Shown here: piece after piece, positions 48,740-57,182 of the stretch | How the letters are laid out: the number at the start of each line of letters is the position of its first letter | How positions within the stretch are numbered: position 1 is the stretch's first letter | NCBI GenBank assembly: GCA_002716385.1 | Contig: PBAX01000005.1 | Span: 149,066 to 212,377 of the forward strand | Direction of reading: 5' to 3' | DNA length: 63,312 nucleotides | Source: Phycisphaerae bacterium | Lineage (GTDB): Bacteria; Planctomycetota; Phycisphaerae; Phycisphaerales; SM1A02 | The notes under the pieces: model-generated | The model's input: only the letters and a program-made list of their open reading frames with translations | Database searches by the model: none | What the model was told of the DNA's origin: nothing | Program-made: the position numbers and the translations under genes

Positions 48740-49347
48740 GGCTGTGTACCTTCTGGCTGGACGGTCGGCAGAATCGATCTGAGTTTTCGCATGGGCAATC
48801 CAACGATTGTCGTCTCATCACCAGTCCACTCCAGGGGCCAGCCGGTCTGTTCTCGCTCGAATAGGTTGTAGCCACCGGCCTTGCCCTTCCAAAGATCCGT
48901 CTCTACGTAGTCATCAATCATCTCATCGGACAGATCCCCCATGACAACACAGGCCGAGTCGCTGAAGAGGCAGCGACGACCGGCTGCGGGCTCGAGAAGG
49001 CAGACCGATGTGACGACTTCATGCGATCGACCCCTGAAAGCCTTCAGGATGCTTCTGGCTTCCTCGATACTCCCTGGCTGCCCGATGACCCGACCATCAA
49101 GATCGCAGACGGTATCGGCTGCCAGAATCGTGCAATGCGGCACACCAAGTGGCGGTCCGACCATCACGGACCTCGCCTTCAACCATGCCATCGCGGCAGA
49201 CCAGGCGGTGGCGGACGTTCCCTGATTCGACAGCAGGCCATCATCCACATGCGGAGATTGGACCAGCAGTTCCCAGCCTTCCGCTTCGAGCATTGAACGT
49301 CGGCGAGGTGATGTGCTGGCCAGAACGATTGGCTGCGGCCAGCTCAT
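48736..49347 (-). CDS. maf: Maf-like nucleoside triphosphate pyrophosphatase
   Basis: This house-cleaning enzyme hydrolyses non-canonical or modified nucleoside triphosphates. The 203-residue product has the family N-terminus IVLASTSPRRRSMLEAEGW, the catalytic ILAADTVCDLDGRVIGQP segment, and a KGKAGGYNLFE motif near the C-terminus. It sits inside the LPS operon with 4-bp overlaps on both sides, which suggests co-expression with envelope synthesis rather than a role in it. Confidence 0.92.
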   Translation of the reverse strand: MSWPQPIVLASTSPRRRSMLEAEGWELLVQSPHVDDGLLSNQGTSATAWSAAMAWLKARSVMVGPPLGVPHCTILAADTVCDLDGRVIGQPGSIEEARSILKAFRGRSHEVVTSVCLLEPAAGRRCLFSDSACVVMGDLSDEMIDDYVETDLWKGKAGGYNLFEREQTGWPLEWTGDETTIVGLPMRKLRSILPTVQPEGTQP

Positions 49348-50420
49348 GTCTTGGACTCGATCGGAGAGCGGGACTCGGAAAGAACAGAGTGGACCTGATC
49401 AACCACATCGTCGACGGATACCGGCTGCATCAAGGTGTCGCCCAGACGACGATCCCTGTAGTTGACGGCACGCCCCGGGGAGGCATACACGACCTGTGAC
49501 CGAAGATCGTAGGGGCCGACGATCGCGGGGTCGGTGGGACCGTAGAGTCCGACACATCTGCCGCCAAGTCCGACCGCCATGTGCAACGCCGCCGTGTCGT
49601 TGGCCACGGCCACGGCCGACTGCTCGATGCAAGCCATCAGTTCACCCACCGTAGTGCGTCCCGAAACATCGTGCACCGTGACATCAGTGGAGGAACTTAT
49701 TCGATCGGCCAGCTGACGCACCTGTGATCGCTCCGAATGGCTGCCTACCAGAACGTATCGATCCAGATTCGACTTCTCGATTCGGTCGATCAATGAGATC
49801 CAGTGCGAGTCCGGCCAGGCCTTGCTGGGCCAACGAGTGGTGGTTGCCAGAACGCCGTACGGCGATTCGATCCCGAGCTCTCGTCTGAACGCCTCCCACG
49901 ACACGACGGAATCCGCCGGCGGATACAGACGCATGTCGGAGATCGGCGCAACACCCAGTGGCTCAAGAAGGCCCAGCATGCGATCGACCGTGTGAACATC
50001 CGACTCCATAGACACCCGCCGGTTGTATCCCAGCCAACCTGCTTCCCTGGCGTCGCGATGTCCGATGCGAACAGAGGCCCCGGAACACCAGGCCATCAAT
50101 CCACTTCGTCCGAGTCCCTGACAGTCGATGACGACATCCCAGCGACCCTGCTTCAGAGATCGCATCCACTGAAGCGACTTGATGAGAACCGCCGGATTCG
50201 TCGCCCATCTCGCCAGCTTTCGGCGAGGGAAGACGATCACATCATCCAGATCCGGATGGCCGCGGATCGCATCCTCAAATCCCTCCTGCACGACCCATCC
50301 AACATGAGAGTCGGGCATAGCCCTCTTGAGGCTGGTCAGGACCGGAACGGTCCTGCAGACATCCCCCAAGGCGCTGGGCCTGAGTAAAAGGATTCTTGGA
50401 GATGCCGAATCGGCCGCCAT
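49344..50420 (-). CDS. glycosyltransferase family 9 (heptosyltransferase-like)
   Basis: The 358-residue protein has the GT9 pattern of ADP-heptose:LPS heptosyltransferases: ILLLRPSALGDVCRTVPVL (residues 9-27), WDVVIDCQGLGRSGLMAW, and the nucleotide-sugar site VANDTAALHMAVGLG followed by LYGPTDP. Together with hldE in the same operon it most likely transfers heptose to lipid A/Kdo or to a previous heptose. I cannot tell WaaC-like from WaaF-like specificity. It is the first gene of the operon, with GAGAGGG just before the ATG. Confidence 0.88.
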   Translation of the reverse strand: MAADSASPRILLLRPSALGDVCRTVPVLTSLKRAMPDSHVGWVVQEGFEDAIRGHPDLDDVIVFPRRKLARWATNPAVLIKSLQWMRSLKQGRWDVVIDCQGLGRSGLMAWCSGASVRIGHRDAREAGWLGYNRRVSMESDVHTVDRMLGLLEPLGVAPISDMRLYPPADSVVSWEAFRRELGIESPYGVLATTTRWPSKAWPDSHWISLIDRIEKSNLDRYVLVGSHSERSQVRQLADRISSSTDVTVHDVSGRTTVGELMACIEQSAVAVANDTAALHMAVGLGGRCVGLYGPTDPAIVGPYDLRSQVVYASPGRAVNYRDRRLGDTLMQPVSVDDVVDQVHSVLSESRSPIESKT

Positions 50421-50566
50421 GGCGCCCTCTCAAACTGATTGAAAGCGGTTTACAGGACAATCTTCATGATACTTGAGGTCGCGTTCCGCTCTCGTTTCGG
50501 CGATACTGCTGGGCTCAGCCCCGCACCTTCGCCTCCTCCTTTCCCTGAAGCCCGCCAGAATCCGTC

Positions 50567-51853
50567 ATGAGCAGCCTGCCCGAATCATCACGAAACCCCA
50601 ATACCGAAAGCACCGGCTTCGACACGATGCTCGGCAAGCTGGTCGTTGATCATGGTTTCGTGACGGACGAGGAGCTGATGCACTGCAACAACGAATTGAC
50701 GGCTGCTCGAGAAGAGGGCAATGCCGGAACGCTTCGAGACACCCTGATCTCCAATCAGTTCGTCACCAAGCGACAGCTCGAGAGGATCCGCAAGGAGTTC
50801 GACGCCACCAAGTCGACACACAAGATCCCAGGCTACAAACTGATCAAGAAGCTAGGCGCAGGCGCCATGGCAACGGTGATGCTGGCCGAACAGAAGAGCT
50901 TGAACCGTCAGGTCGCCATCAAGATCCTTCCCAAACGTCACTCGGAGGATCCTAACTTCGTTGAACGTTTCTACAAGGAAGGCAAGGCCGCAGCGCAGCT
51001 GAACCATCCGAACATCGTGCATGCCTACGAGGTCGGCCAGGCTGGCGAACATCATTTCTTCGTGATGGAGTATGTCGAGGGCAGCGATGTCCGCGAAGAG
51101 ATCAAAGAGAAGAAGAGACTGACTGAAGACGCGGCGATCGAGATCATGCTCCAGTCCGCGAAGGCCTTGCAGCACGCCCACTCCAAGGGCCTGATCCATC
51201 GGGACATCAAGCCCGCCAACATCATGCTGACCCGCTCCGGATCGGTGAAGGTCGCGGATCTGGGTCTGGCCAGAAGTGTCGATGACACGGCTCTGGCCAA
51301 GCAGGAGGAGGGACGGGCCTACGGCACCGCCAACTACATGAGCCCTGAACAGATACGCGGCAAGGTCGACATCGGCCCACCAGCCGACATCTATGGGCTT
51401 GGGGCCACTTGCTACAACATGGTGACCGGCAAGACCCCATTCACCGGCAAGACGCCTTCCGACGTCATGCGAGGCCATCTCAAGACCCCGTTGCGAGCAC
51501 CTGATGAGCTGAACCCGACTCTCAGTCCGGGCTTCTGCCAGATCATCGAGATGTGCATGGGCAAGGAACTGTCCGATCGATACGAATCCATGACGGATCT
51601 GATCGAGGATCTCGAGCTTGTGAAGCAAGGCGACTCACCGCATTTCGCCAGACCGGCAGTGGATCTCACCAGTCTGACCATACAGCCCGGCGGTACCGCC
51701 GCTCCATCCCCCGGCAATCCATTGATCGGAGGCGGCATCGTCAAGCAGAATCAGAGCAGCAGTCTGGGAGACAACCCAATTCTGCTGATCAGCCTTGCCG
51801 GCAATGCCATTCTCATATTGATCCTGATACTCGTGTTCGCCACCAGCAGTTGA
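50567..51853 (+). CDS. membrane-anchored serine/threonine protein kinase
   Basis: The 428-residue product has three parts. An N-terminal helical module (about residues 20-85) has two similar segments, LGKLVVDHGFVTDEEL and LISNQFVTKRQLERI, reminiscent of the N-terminal domains of GspE/PilB-type ATPases. A Hanks-type kinase domain (about 90-355) has LGAGAMATVML, catalytic Lys in VAIKIL, HRDIKPANIM and DLGLAR in place of DFG. A Pro/Gly linker leads to a final transmembrane helix ending at the C-terminus, so the kinase is cytoplasmic and tail-anchored. It is divergent from the LPS operon. Confidence 0.9.
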   Translation: MSSLPESSRNPNTESTGFDTMLGKLVVDHGFVTDEELMHCNNELTAAREEGNAGTLRDTLISNQFVTKRQLERIRKEFDATKSTHKIPGYKLIKKLGAGAMATVMLAEQKSLNRQVAIKILPKRHSEDPNFVERFYKEGKAAAQLNHPNIVHAYEVGQAGEHHFFVMEYVEGSDVREEIKEKKRLTEDAAIEIMLQSAKALQHAHSKGLIHRDIKPANIMLTRSGSVKVADLGLARSVDDTALAKQEEGRAYGTANYMSPEQIRGKVDIGPPADIYGLGATCYNMVTGKTPFTGKTPSDVMRGHLKTPLRAPDELNPTLSPGFCQIIEMCMGKELSDRYESMTDLIEDLELVKQGDSPHFARPAVDLTSLTIQPGGTAAPSPGNPLIGGGIVKQNQSSSLGDNPILLISLAGNAILILILILVFATSS

Positions 51854-51892
51854 TCACACCAAGGACTGCACGCGATTCGTCTTCCCGAATAC

Positions 51893-52360
51893 TCAGCTTC
51901 TCAGTTCAAGAATCATTTCAACTTCAACACTGGCTCCAAGCGGCAGTGCGATGGAGCCAACGGCTGCCCGAACATGCTGCCCATCCTCCCCGAAGATCTC
52001 GACCATGAGATCGCTTGCCCCATTGGCAATAAGTGGCTGCCCGTTGAAATCTGGCTCTGAGGCCACAAAGACGCCCAATCTGACCACACCCTTGACCTGA
52101 TCCAGATCGCCACCAAGCGCCTGCTGAGCGGCTGCAAGCCCATTAATGGCACAGATTCTGGCCGCCTGAGCCGCTTTTTCCGGGCTGCAATTGGTGGGAA
52201 CCGCTCCCTTGTAGACCAATTCACCATCTTGAAATGGGATCTGGCCGCTCACATAGAGCAAATTACCGACCTTCAGGGCCGGTATATAGCTGGCAACCGG
52301 CTTTGGAGCTTCTGGAAGGGCTATTCCGAGTGACGTCAACTTGTCTGTTATTCGAGACAT
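51893..52360 (-). CDS. ridA: RidA/YjgF-family protein
   Basis: RidA proteins hydrolyse reactive enamine/imine intermediates formed by PLP enzymes. The 155-residue product has NLLYVSGQIPFQDGELVYKG, AARICAINGLAAAQQALGG and VRAAVGSIALPLGASVEVEM, which is the RidA core. It is longer than the roughly 128-residue archetype and belongs to the YjgH-like branch, where the catalytic Arg is often replaced; here that position reads HVRAAVGS, with Arg present. ATG 52360 has AGGA 12 nt upstream. It is a single-gene unit convergent with the kinase gene. Confidence 0.88.
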   Translation of the reverse strand: MSRITDKLTSLGIALPEAPKPVASYIPALKVGNLLYVSGQIPFQDGELVYKGAVPTNCSPEKAAQAARICAINGLAAAQQALGGDLDQVKGVVRLGVFVASEPDFNGQPLIANGASDLMVEIFGEDGQHVRAAVGSIALPLGASVEVEMILELRS

Positions 52361-52769
52361 ATATATAGGTTTCCTGCTGCCAAATGGCCGTGCATCTTGA
52401 CCTGTGTGTACTCCACGGTACGCTAAGAGTATCCAGCATGTGGGCTGGGTGTCCGTTGAGCACATTATTCCCACTTGTATTGACCCCGTTCTCATACCTA
52501 TTTGGTTCTGACGCTCAACGGCAGACAACCCGATTCAGGCCCTGACGAGATGTTTTTTCGCCAGGTGCTTGTTGGTCGTCGATGTGAGACGTCTTTCGCT
52601 AGCCCCGGTCATCGCCGCAGGCAACCGATTGAGCGGACCGTACGAACGATCATCTTGATTCGTACCCTTGTCGAATCGGCCCTCGCCATGGTGGTGGAGG
52701 TTCCCGGTCCGTATTTATGTTTTCATAAATCATTTCGTGAAACGTTAGAAACCTCGGAGAATCAATCCA
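52361..52769. other. 409-bp intergenic region between ridA and the first pseudopilin gene
   Basis: No gene is seen here. It holds two perfect inverted repeats. The first is GTACGAA/TTCGTAC (52640-52646 and 52659-52665, 12-nt spacer). The second is ATTTATG/CATAAAT (52713-52719 and 52724-52730, 4-nt spacer), located 40 nt before the pilin ATG. The second could be a leader hairpin or operator. No clear -35/-10 pair was found, and no known riboswitch was recognised. Confidence 0.5.
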
Positions 52770-53720
52770 ATGAAGAGAAAAGCTTTTACGCTCGTAGAGT
52801 TGATGGTCGTCATTTCGATCATCGCACTCCTGATGGGCCTGCTGCTTCCGGCCCTGTCATCGGCCATGAGAAGTGCCAAGTCCAAGAAGGAGATGGTTCA
52901 GCTTCGCGGCCTCCATCAGACCATGGGCGTCTTCGCCAGTGAAAACGATGGCAAGTTCCCAACCCCGGGCAACATCAGGCGAGACCCCTTGAACGGTCCT
53001 GGTGGCCAGCAGTACATCCAGGGCGTCGGTGAAGTGAATCCAATTCACAACCACACCGCTGCCATCGCTTCGACTCTGCTGTCGATGAAGTATGCACAGC
53101 CTGAAATCATGGTCAGCCCTGCTGAAAACAACGCTGAGATCGGCATCAAGGGTCAGGTCGTCGAAGCCGATGAAGGCGAGCCAGTCCCATACAACTACGC
53201 CGCATGGAAGCCACATGAGGGCAGCTATTGGGACGAGGATTTCAGAGCTCGTCTCGGCAACGATGAAGCCGATCACATCAGCTTCTCCAACCTGACGCTT
53301 CTGGGCCCTGCACGTCGCGGTCGCTGGCACGACACTGCTGGCTCCGACACCATCGTCTGGAGCACACGCGGCACCAAGGATGGCGATACGAGCACTGAGG
53401 ACTACACCAAGAATCCAATCCTCCAGATGCATGGTCCCGACAACACATGGAATGGCCATACTGTCACGGCAGACGGTGCCGTACTTGTCGCAACGAACTT
53501 CTATCCAGAACAGTGCAAGTTCGACACGCAGGCGTTGGGTGCTCCCGGCTACAAGCGTGACAACATCTTCTGCCCGGAGTTCAATTCCTCATTCCAGGGT
53601 GTCCATGGCGATGAAGAAGCCATGCGTCAGGGCGACATCTACATGACATACAGCTATCTGATGGCTCCGAATGACGACGTCTGGGTATGCCAGCGCACGT
53701 ACGACGAGCTTGAAGACTGA
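52770..53720 (+). CDS. prepilin-type N-terminal cleavage/methylation domain protein
   Basis: The 316-residue protein begins MKRKAFTLVELMVVISIIAL, a class III (type IV pilin/type II secretion pseudopilin) signal. The Glu at mature position +5 is present, and the residue before Phe is Ala instead of the classic Gly. A long hydrophobic helix is followed by a globular, extracytoplasmic domain with aromatic and Asp/Asn-rich segments and GHTVTADG, a planctomycete-type H/DG feature. The mature domain has no assigned function. GGAG lies 9 nt before the ATG. The next gene encodes a related protein, so they may form one exported fibre or pseudopilus. Confidence 0.78.
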   Translation: MKRKAFTLVELMVVISIIALLMGLLLPALSSAMRSAKSKKEMVQLRGLHQTMGVFASENDGKFPTPGNIRRDPLNGPGGQQYIQGVGEVNPIHNHTAAIASTLLSMKYAQPEIMVSPAENNAEIGIKGQVVEADEGEPVPYNYAAWKPHEGSYWDEDFRARLGNDEADHISFSNLTLLGPARRGRWHDTAGSDTIVWSTRGTKDGDTSTEDYTKNPILQMHGPDNTWNGHTVTADGAVLVATNFYPEQCKFDTQALGAPGYKRDNIFCPEFNSSFQGVHGDEEAMRQGDIYMTYSYLMAPNDDVWVCQRTYDELED

Positions 53721-53804
53721 TCGATAGTGCTGGCAACAGCATTCAAGATCAGCTGTATTTGAATGAACAGAAACCGCGCTCCAGGTCCGGTTCCGGAGAA
53801 CAAG

Positions 53805-54767
53805 ATGCGAAACAAGGCTGAACGCCATGCATTCACGATCGTAGAGCTCTTGGTGGTAATCACCATCATCGGCATTCTCATGGGCTTCCTGCTGCCTGCA
53901 CTCACTGGTGCCAGGCGATCAGCAAAGCTGCTGGAAGAACAGAGACAGGTCAAGTCGATTGCTGAAGGCTGGGCAACCTATGCCGCATCTAACAAGTTTC
54001 AAAAACCGGTTCCGGGCCTGGTGCAGCGGCTCGCCGTCAATGTTGGCGGTGAAGATCGATTCATCGAAGGAAGAGGCCGTGAAAACGGCTCTCTGAACGA
54101 CCATGGCGCCATGCTTTCGCTCTGCATCATGGAAAGACTATTCGATCCGCCAACGACATTCTCGAATGTCGAAAACAACCCCGAAGTCTACGCGTACAGC
54201 AACTACGACTACAACGTGTACGATCCGTATCCGTCGAGTGGCGAAGCCGGCGTCTTCTGGGACAACGGCTTCAGCAACAACCTCGATGGCGAGAATAGTG
54301 GCGGTGCTGGAGAGGAAGATGGCTGCAACAACTCCTATGCCATCATCCCACTTGGAGGAGAACGAAGGCGAATGGCGTGGGACAATCAGGCTGGTTCCTC
54401 CTTTGCCCTTCTTGGCACCCGCGGCGTAGAAGACGGCGACGAAGCCAACATCAAGGAATCCAACTCCGTCGAGTTCTTCGGAAACAGCGGCCAGTGGCGA
54501 GGCATCGTGGCCTATGCCGACGGGCACGTCGACACCACCGAAAACTTCTGGCCTGTCTCCGCACAGTATGAAGAGATCATCGATGGTGAACGGAGTTATC
54601 TCGCCGACAACATCTACGCCGCTCAGGCTGAAGCGGCCGGGAGCTGGAATGGCGACAAGATGCTTCTTGGACGCGATTCCTTCCTCACACACGTGAACGT
54701 GGTGGAGCAGCATCCCGACTCCCCCACCAATCCTCGCGACATCACCTACGTACCGATCACCGACTAG
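53805..54767 (+). CDS. prepilin-type N-terminal cleavage/methylation domain protein
   Basis: This is the second pseudopilin-like product, 320 residues from ATG 53805, which has GGAG 7 nt upstream; an ATG at 53763 would extend the cytoplasmic leader without a ribosome-binding site. The leader MRNKAERHA precedes FTIVELLVVITIIGILMG, again with Ala at the cleavage position and Glu at +5. The mature part contains a YADGHVDTTE segment like the DG-type motif of planctomycete pilins, and many Asn/Tyr residues. It shares its C-terminal layout (SF.LLGTRGV.DGD) with the upstream gene product (IVWSTRGTKDGD), so they are probably paralogues. Confidence 0.78.
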   Translation: MRNKAERHAFTIVELLVVITIIGILMGFLLPALTGARRSAKLLEEQRQVKSIAEGWATYAASNKFQKPVPGLVQRLAVNVGGEDRFIEGRGRENGSLNDHGAMLSLCIMERLFDPPTTFSNVENNPEVYAYSNYDYNVYDPYPSSGEAGVFWDNGFSNNLDGENSGGAGEEDGCNNSYAIIPLGGERRRMAWDNQAGSSFALLGTRGVEDGDEANIKESNSVEFFGNSGQWRGIVAYADGHVDTTENFWPVSAQYEEIIDGERSYLADNIYAAQAEAAGSWNGDKMLLGRDSFLTHVNVVEQHPDSPTNPRDITYVPITD

Positions 54768-54795
54768 AGTCACTCACCACAATGACTGTTCGATA

Positions 54796-54824
54796 TTGAC
54801 ACGCTCCTGAGGGATGTTCCTCAT
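54796..54824 (+). promoter_or_regulatory. possible promoter upstream of the NfeD/FloA cluster
   Basis: A perfect TTGACA (54796-54801) is followed after 17 bp by CCTCAT (54819-54824), which matches the -10 consensus at only three positions. It lies 54 nt before the NfeD-type start in a 110-bp spacer. Confidence 0.25.
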
Positions 54825-54877
54825 CCATCGCTCGATATCGGTGCGCATATGGCTCTGGTGGGACTATCATCAAATTG

Positions 54878-56536
54878 ATGTCGCACCGAAACGCCTCAAG
54901 CCGCTTCTGGATCACATGCCGACGAATCATGATCTTGATTCTCTGTGTGTCGGGCTTTGCGTTCGCATCGTCGACGACGATCCCCTCCTGGAGACAGGCT
55001 CGACAGGTCGCCGTACTCCCCATCGAGGGCCCCATCGATCAGGTGACGGCGACATCACTCAACCGCCGGATGAAGGAGGCCGTCGCCGATGGAGCGGATG
55101 CCATCGTCTTCGAGATAAACACCCCCGGCGGCGAGTTGATGTCGACATTCGAGATCTGCCGGATGATCAAGTACGACGCTCCTGAGAACACGGTCGCCTG
55201 GATCCATCCCTTCGCCTTCTCTGCGGGAACCATCATCGCCCTGGCGTGTCGTGAAATCGTGATCTCGCCGGATGCCACCTTCGGAGACAGTGCGCCGGTC
55301 AGTCCACTTGGCCCCATACCGGAAGCGGAACGGGCGAAACTCGAATCCCCCATTCTCACCGAAGTCATCGATTCCGCCAGACGTCGCCACTACGACGAAC
55401 AGCTCGTCCAGGCCTTCATCAGCGTCGGCGTGGAACTCTGGCTTCTTCGCAATGCCGCCACCGGGGAAACCGTCTTCGTGGATGCCCGTGAATACGAGAC
55501 GATTTTCGGCGAACCGCCCACTCGCGACATGATGGACATCTCATCACCAGTTGAAGGGGAAGCCGCCACGGTCTCTCCGCTGTTTGAAGCCTTGTCATCA
55601 TCCGCAGAGGAGCCGTCCCAGGACTCCCTGATCTTCGAACAGACGCTTCCATCCTCAAGGCCACGACTGGATGCCGCGAGTGCCGACGACTGGATCGTGG
55701 TCGGACAGGTCGTGTCGGACGATCGACTGCTGACTCTGAAGCCGGAGGACGCCACCAGATACGGCCTGGTTTCGGGACTCGTGAATGATCGAGCTGAATT
55801 GCAGGCCTTCATGGGCACTGGATCACTGGAGGTCTATGACCAGTCATGGTCCGAGGATCTCGTCCAGTTTCTGGTGAGTTGGCCGGTGCGGATCGTGCTT
55901 GTCGTCATCTTCCTCGTATGCCTCTTCGTCGAGATGCTGTTTCCCGGAACCGGACTCTTCGCCGCCGGCTCGGTGGTGTCGATCGCATTGTTGATCGGCG
56001 CGCCGGCTCTGGCCGGCATGGCCGATTGGTGGGATCTACTCGCGGTTCTGCTGGGGATGGCACTGATCGCGATCGAACTGCTGCTCATGCCGGGCGTACT
56101 GATCGCCGGCATCACCGGCGCCGTACTTCTGATGATCGGCCTCGTTGGGACCTTCGTATCCGGCGACATGACCGATCAGGAGATGCAGCAAGGCATCATT
56201 CAGGGTCTGCTGGTCATACTCACCGGGACCTTCGCCTCGATCGCGATCATCTGGTTTGTCTCAAGAACGATCGATCGAGACAAGATGGCCCATGGGTTCA
56301 TACTCCGCGCCCAGATCGGAAAGGAAAGCGATTCCGTTCCGATTCAGGACACCATCCATGCCGTCAAGATCGGCGATATCGGCGAAGCGAAGACGCCACT
56401 GAGACCATCGGGCAGAGTCCTCTTCGACCAGACGCTTCATGACGCCGTATCCTTGGGACGTTGGGTCGAAGCCGGCACGAGTGTTCGTGTCGTGCAGACC
56501 GGCCTGGTACTGGAAGTCGAGGCCATCGAATCATGA
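54878..56536 (+). CDS. long NfeD protein (ClpP-class membrane serine protease)
   Basis: The 552-residue protein starts with a signal peptide (about 1-31). A ClpP/SppA-like protease domain (about 40-300) follows, with INTPGGELMSTFEI and the nucleophile Ser in AFSAGTIIALA. Four or five membrane helices come next (about 325-465). A C-terminal NfeD OB-fold domain includes GDIGEAKTPLRPSGRVLF. Long NfeD proteins of this type (NfeD1b) partner with flotillin/stomatin-like proteins and cut hydrophobic peptides. The downstream short NfeD and FloA genes fit that role. ATG 54878 follows an in-frame TTG. Its stop overlaps the next ATG (ATGA). Confidence 0.87.
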   Translation: MSHRNASSRFWITCRRIMILILCVSGFAFASSTTIPSWRQARQVAVLPIEGPIDQVTATSLNRRMKEAVADGADAIVFEINTPGGELMSTFEICRMIKYDAPENTVAWIHPFAFSAGTIIALACREIVISPDATFGDSAPVSPLGPIPEAERAKLESPILTEVIDSARRRHYDEQLVQAFISVGVELWLLRNAATGETVFVDAREYETIFGEPPTRDMMDISSPVEGEAATVSPLFEALSSSAEEPSQDSLIFEQTLPSSRPRLDAASADDWIVVGQVVSDDRLLTLKPEDATRYGLVSGLVNDRAELQAFMGTGSLEVYDQSWSEDLVQFLVSWPVRIVLVVIFLVCLFVEMLFPGTGLFAAGSVVSIALLIGAPALAGMADWWDLLAVLLGMALIAIELLLMPGVLIAGITGAVLLMIGLVGTFVSGDMTDQEMQQGIIQGLLVILTGTFASIAIIWFVSRTIDRDKMAHGFILRAQIGKESDSVPIQDTIHAVKIGDIGEAKTPLRPSGRVLFDQTLHDAVSLGRWVEAGTSVRVVQTGLVLEVEAIES

Positions 56537-57099
56537 TCCATTTGTTGATATCTCAGGCGGCCGCATCCACCAGCAGCAACATGCTGCTCTGGGCATTCAT
56601 CCTGCTTGGCGTCGCGATCTTTCTTCTGTTCCTCGAATTGTTTCTGCCCTCGGGCGGAATGCTCGCCATCGTCGGTGCGGCGGCGGTTGTCGGCTCCCTC
56701 GTCTGCTTCTTTCTGCATTCGACGACCGCGGGACTGGTGGCACTGGGCATGGGAATCGTGTTCGGGCCGGCCTGTGTCTGGCTGGTTTTCAAATGGTGGA
56801 TGGATTCCCCGCTCGGGCGACGGATGATTCTCGGCGGCGATCAACTCCATCTGGATCAAAGCGAGGAAGAGGCCCATGCGGCTTCCGCCCATGCCATGAA
56901 GGAACGTGCCAATGTTCACGGCGATCTGGTGGGCATGACGGGGATTGCGGAAACCCCCCTGCGACCGGTGGGTATCATCCGGATCGATGGGCAGCGACTG
57001 GAAGCCTTGTCGGAACACGGAATTATCGAATCCGGTAGTGAGGTCACCGTCACGGAGGCCCGCGACAACCAGTTGAAGGTCCGTTTACTGGACAACTGA
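56533..57099 (+). CDS. short NfeD-like protein
   Basis: The 188-residue protein has three hydrophobic helices (about 16-35, 41-58, 62-83) and a C-terminal OB-fold NfeD domain (about 125-188), with [20 protein letters not shown]. It lacks the protease domain of its upstream neighbour. Both NfeD domains share the pattern G-x-A-x-T-P-L-R-P. The ATG overlaps the stop of the long NfeD gene, indicating translational coupling. It lies 83 nt before floA. Confidence 0.85.
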   Translation: MIHLLISQAAASTSSNMLLWAFILLGVAIFLLFLELFLPSGGMLAIVGAAAVVGSLVCFFLHSTTAGLVALGMGIVFGPACVWLVFKWWMDSPLGRRMILGGDQLHLDQSEEEAHAASAHAMKERANVHGDLVGMTGIAETPLRPVGIIRIDGQRLEALSEHGIIESGSEVTVTEARDNQLKVRLLDN

Positions 57100-57150
57100 A
57101 CGGTATACCGGGACTTCCGGCTGCCGATTCGGGATCGGTTGGGATAGAAT

Positions 57151-57172
57151 CCCTCTCAACACACCGAGAGGG
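57151..57172 (+). promoter_or_regulatory. RBS-occluding hairpin before floA
   Basis: CCCTCTC (57151-57157) pairs perfectly with GAGAGGG (57166-57172) around an 8-nt loop. The 3' arm forms most of the GAGGGAG Shine-Dalgarno of floA, whose ATG is at 57183. The stem could limit floA translation. A TAGAAT -10-like hexamer lies immediately upstream (57145-57150). Confidence 0.4.
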
Positions 57173-57182
57173 AGATGACACG

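Noticed and set aside
53728..53741. TGCTG/CAGCA hairpin between the two pseudopilin genes
   Set aside because: The 5-bp stem is followed by only two Ts and is too weak to call a terminator or attenuator.
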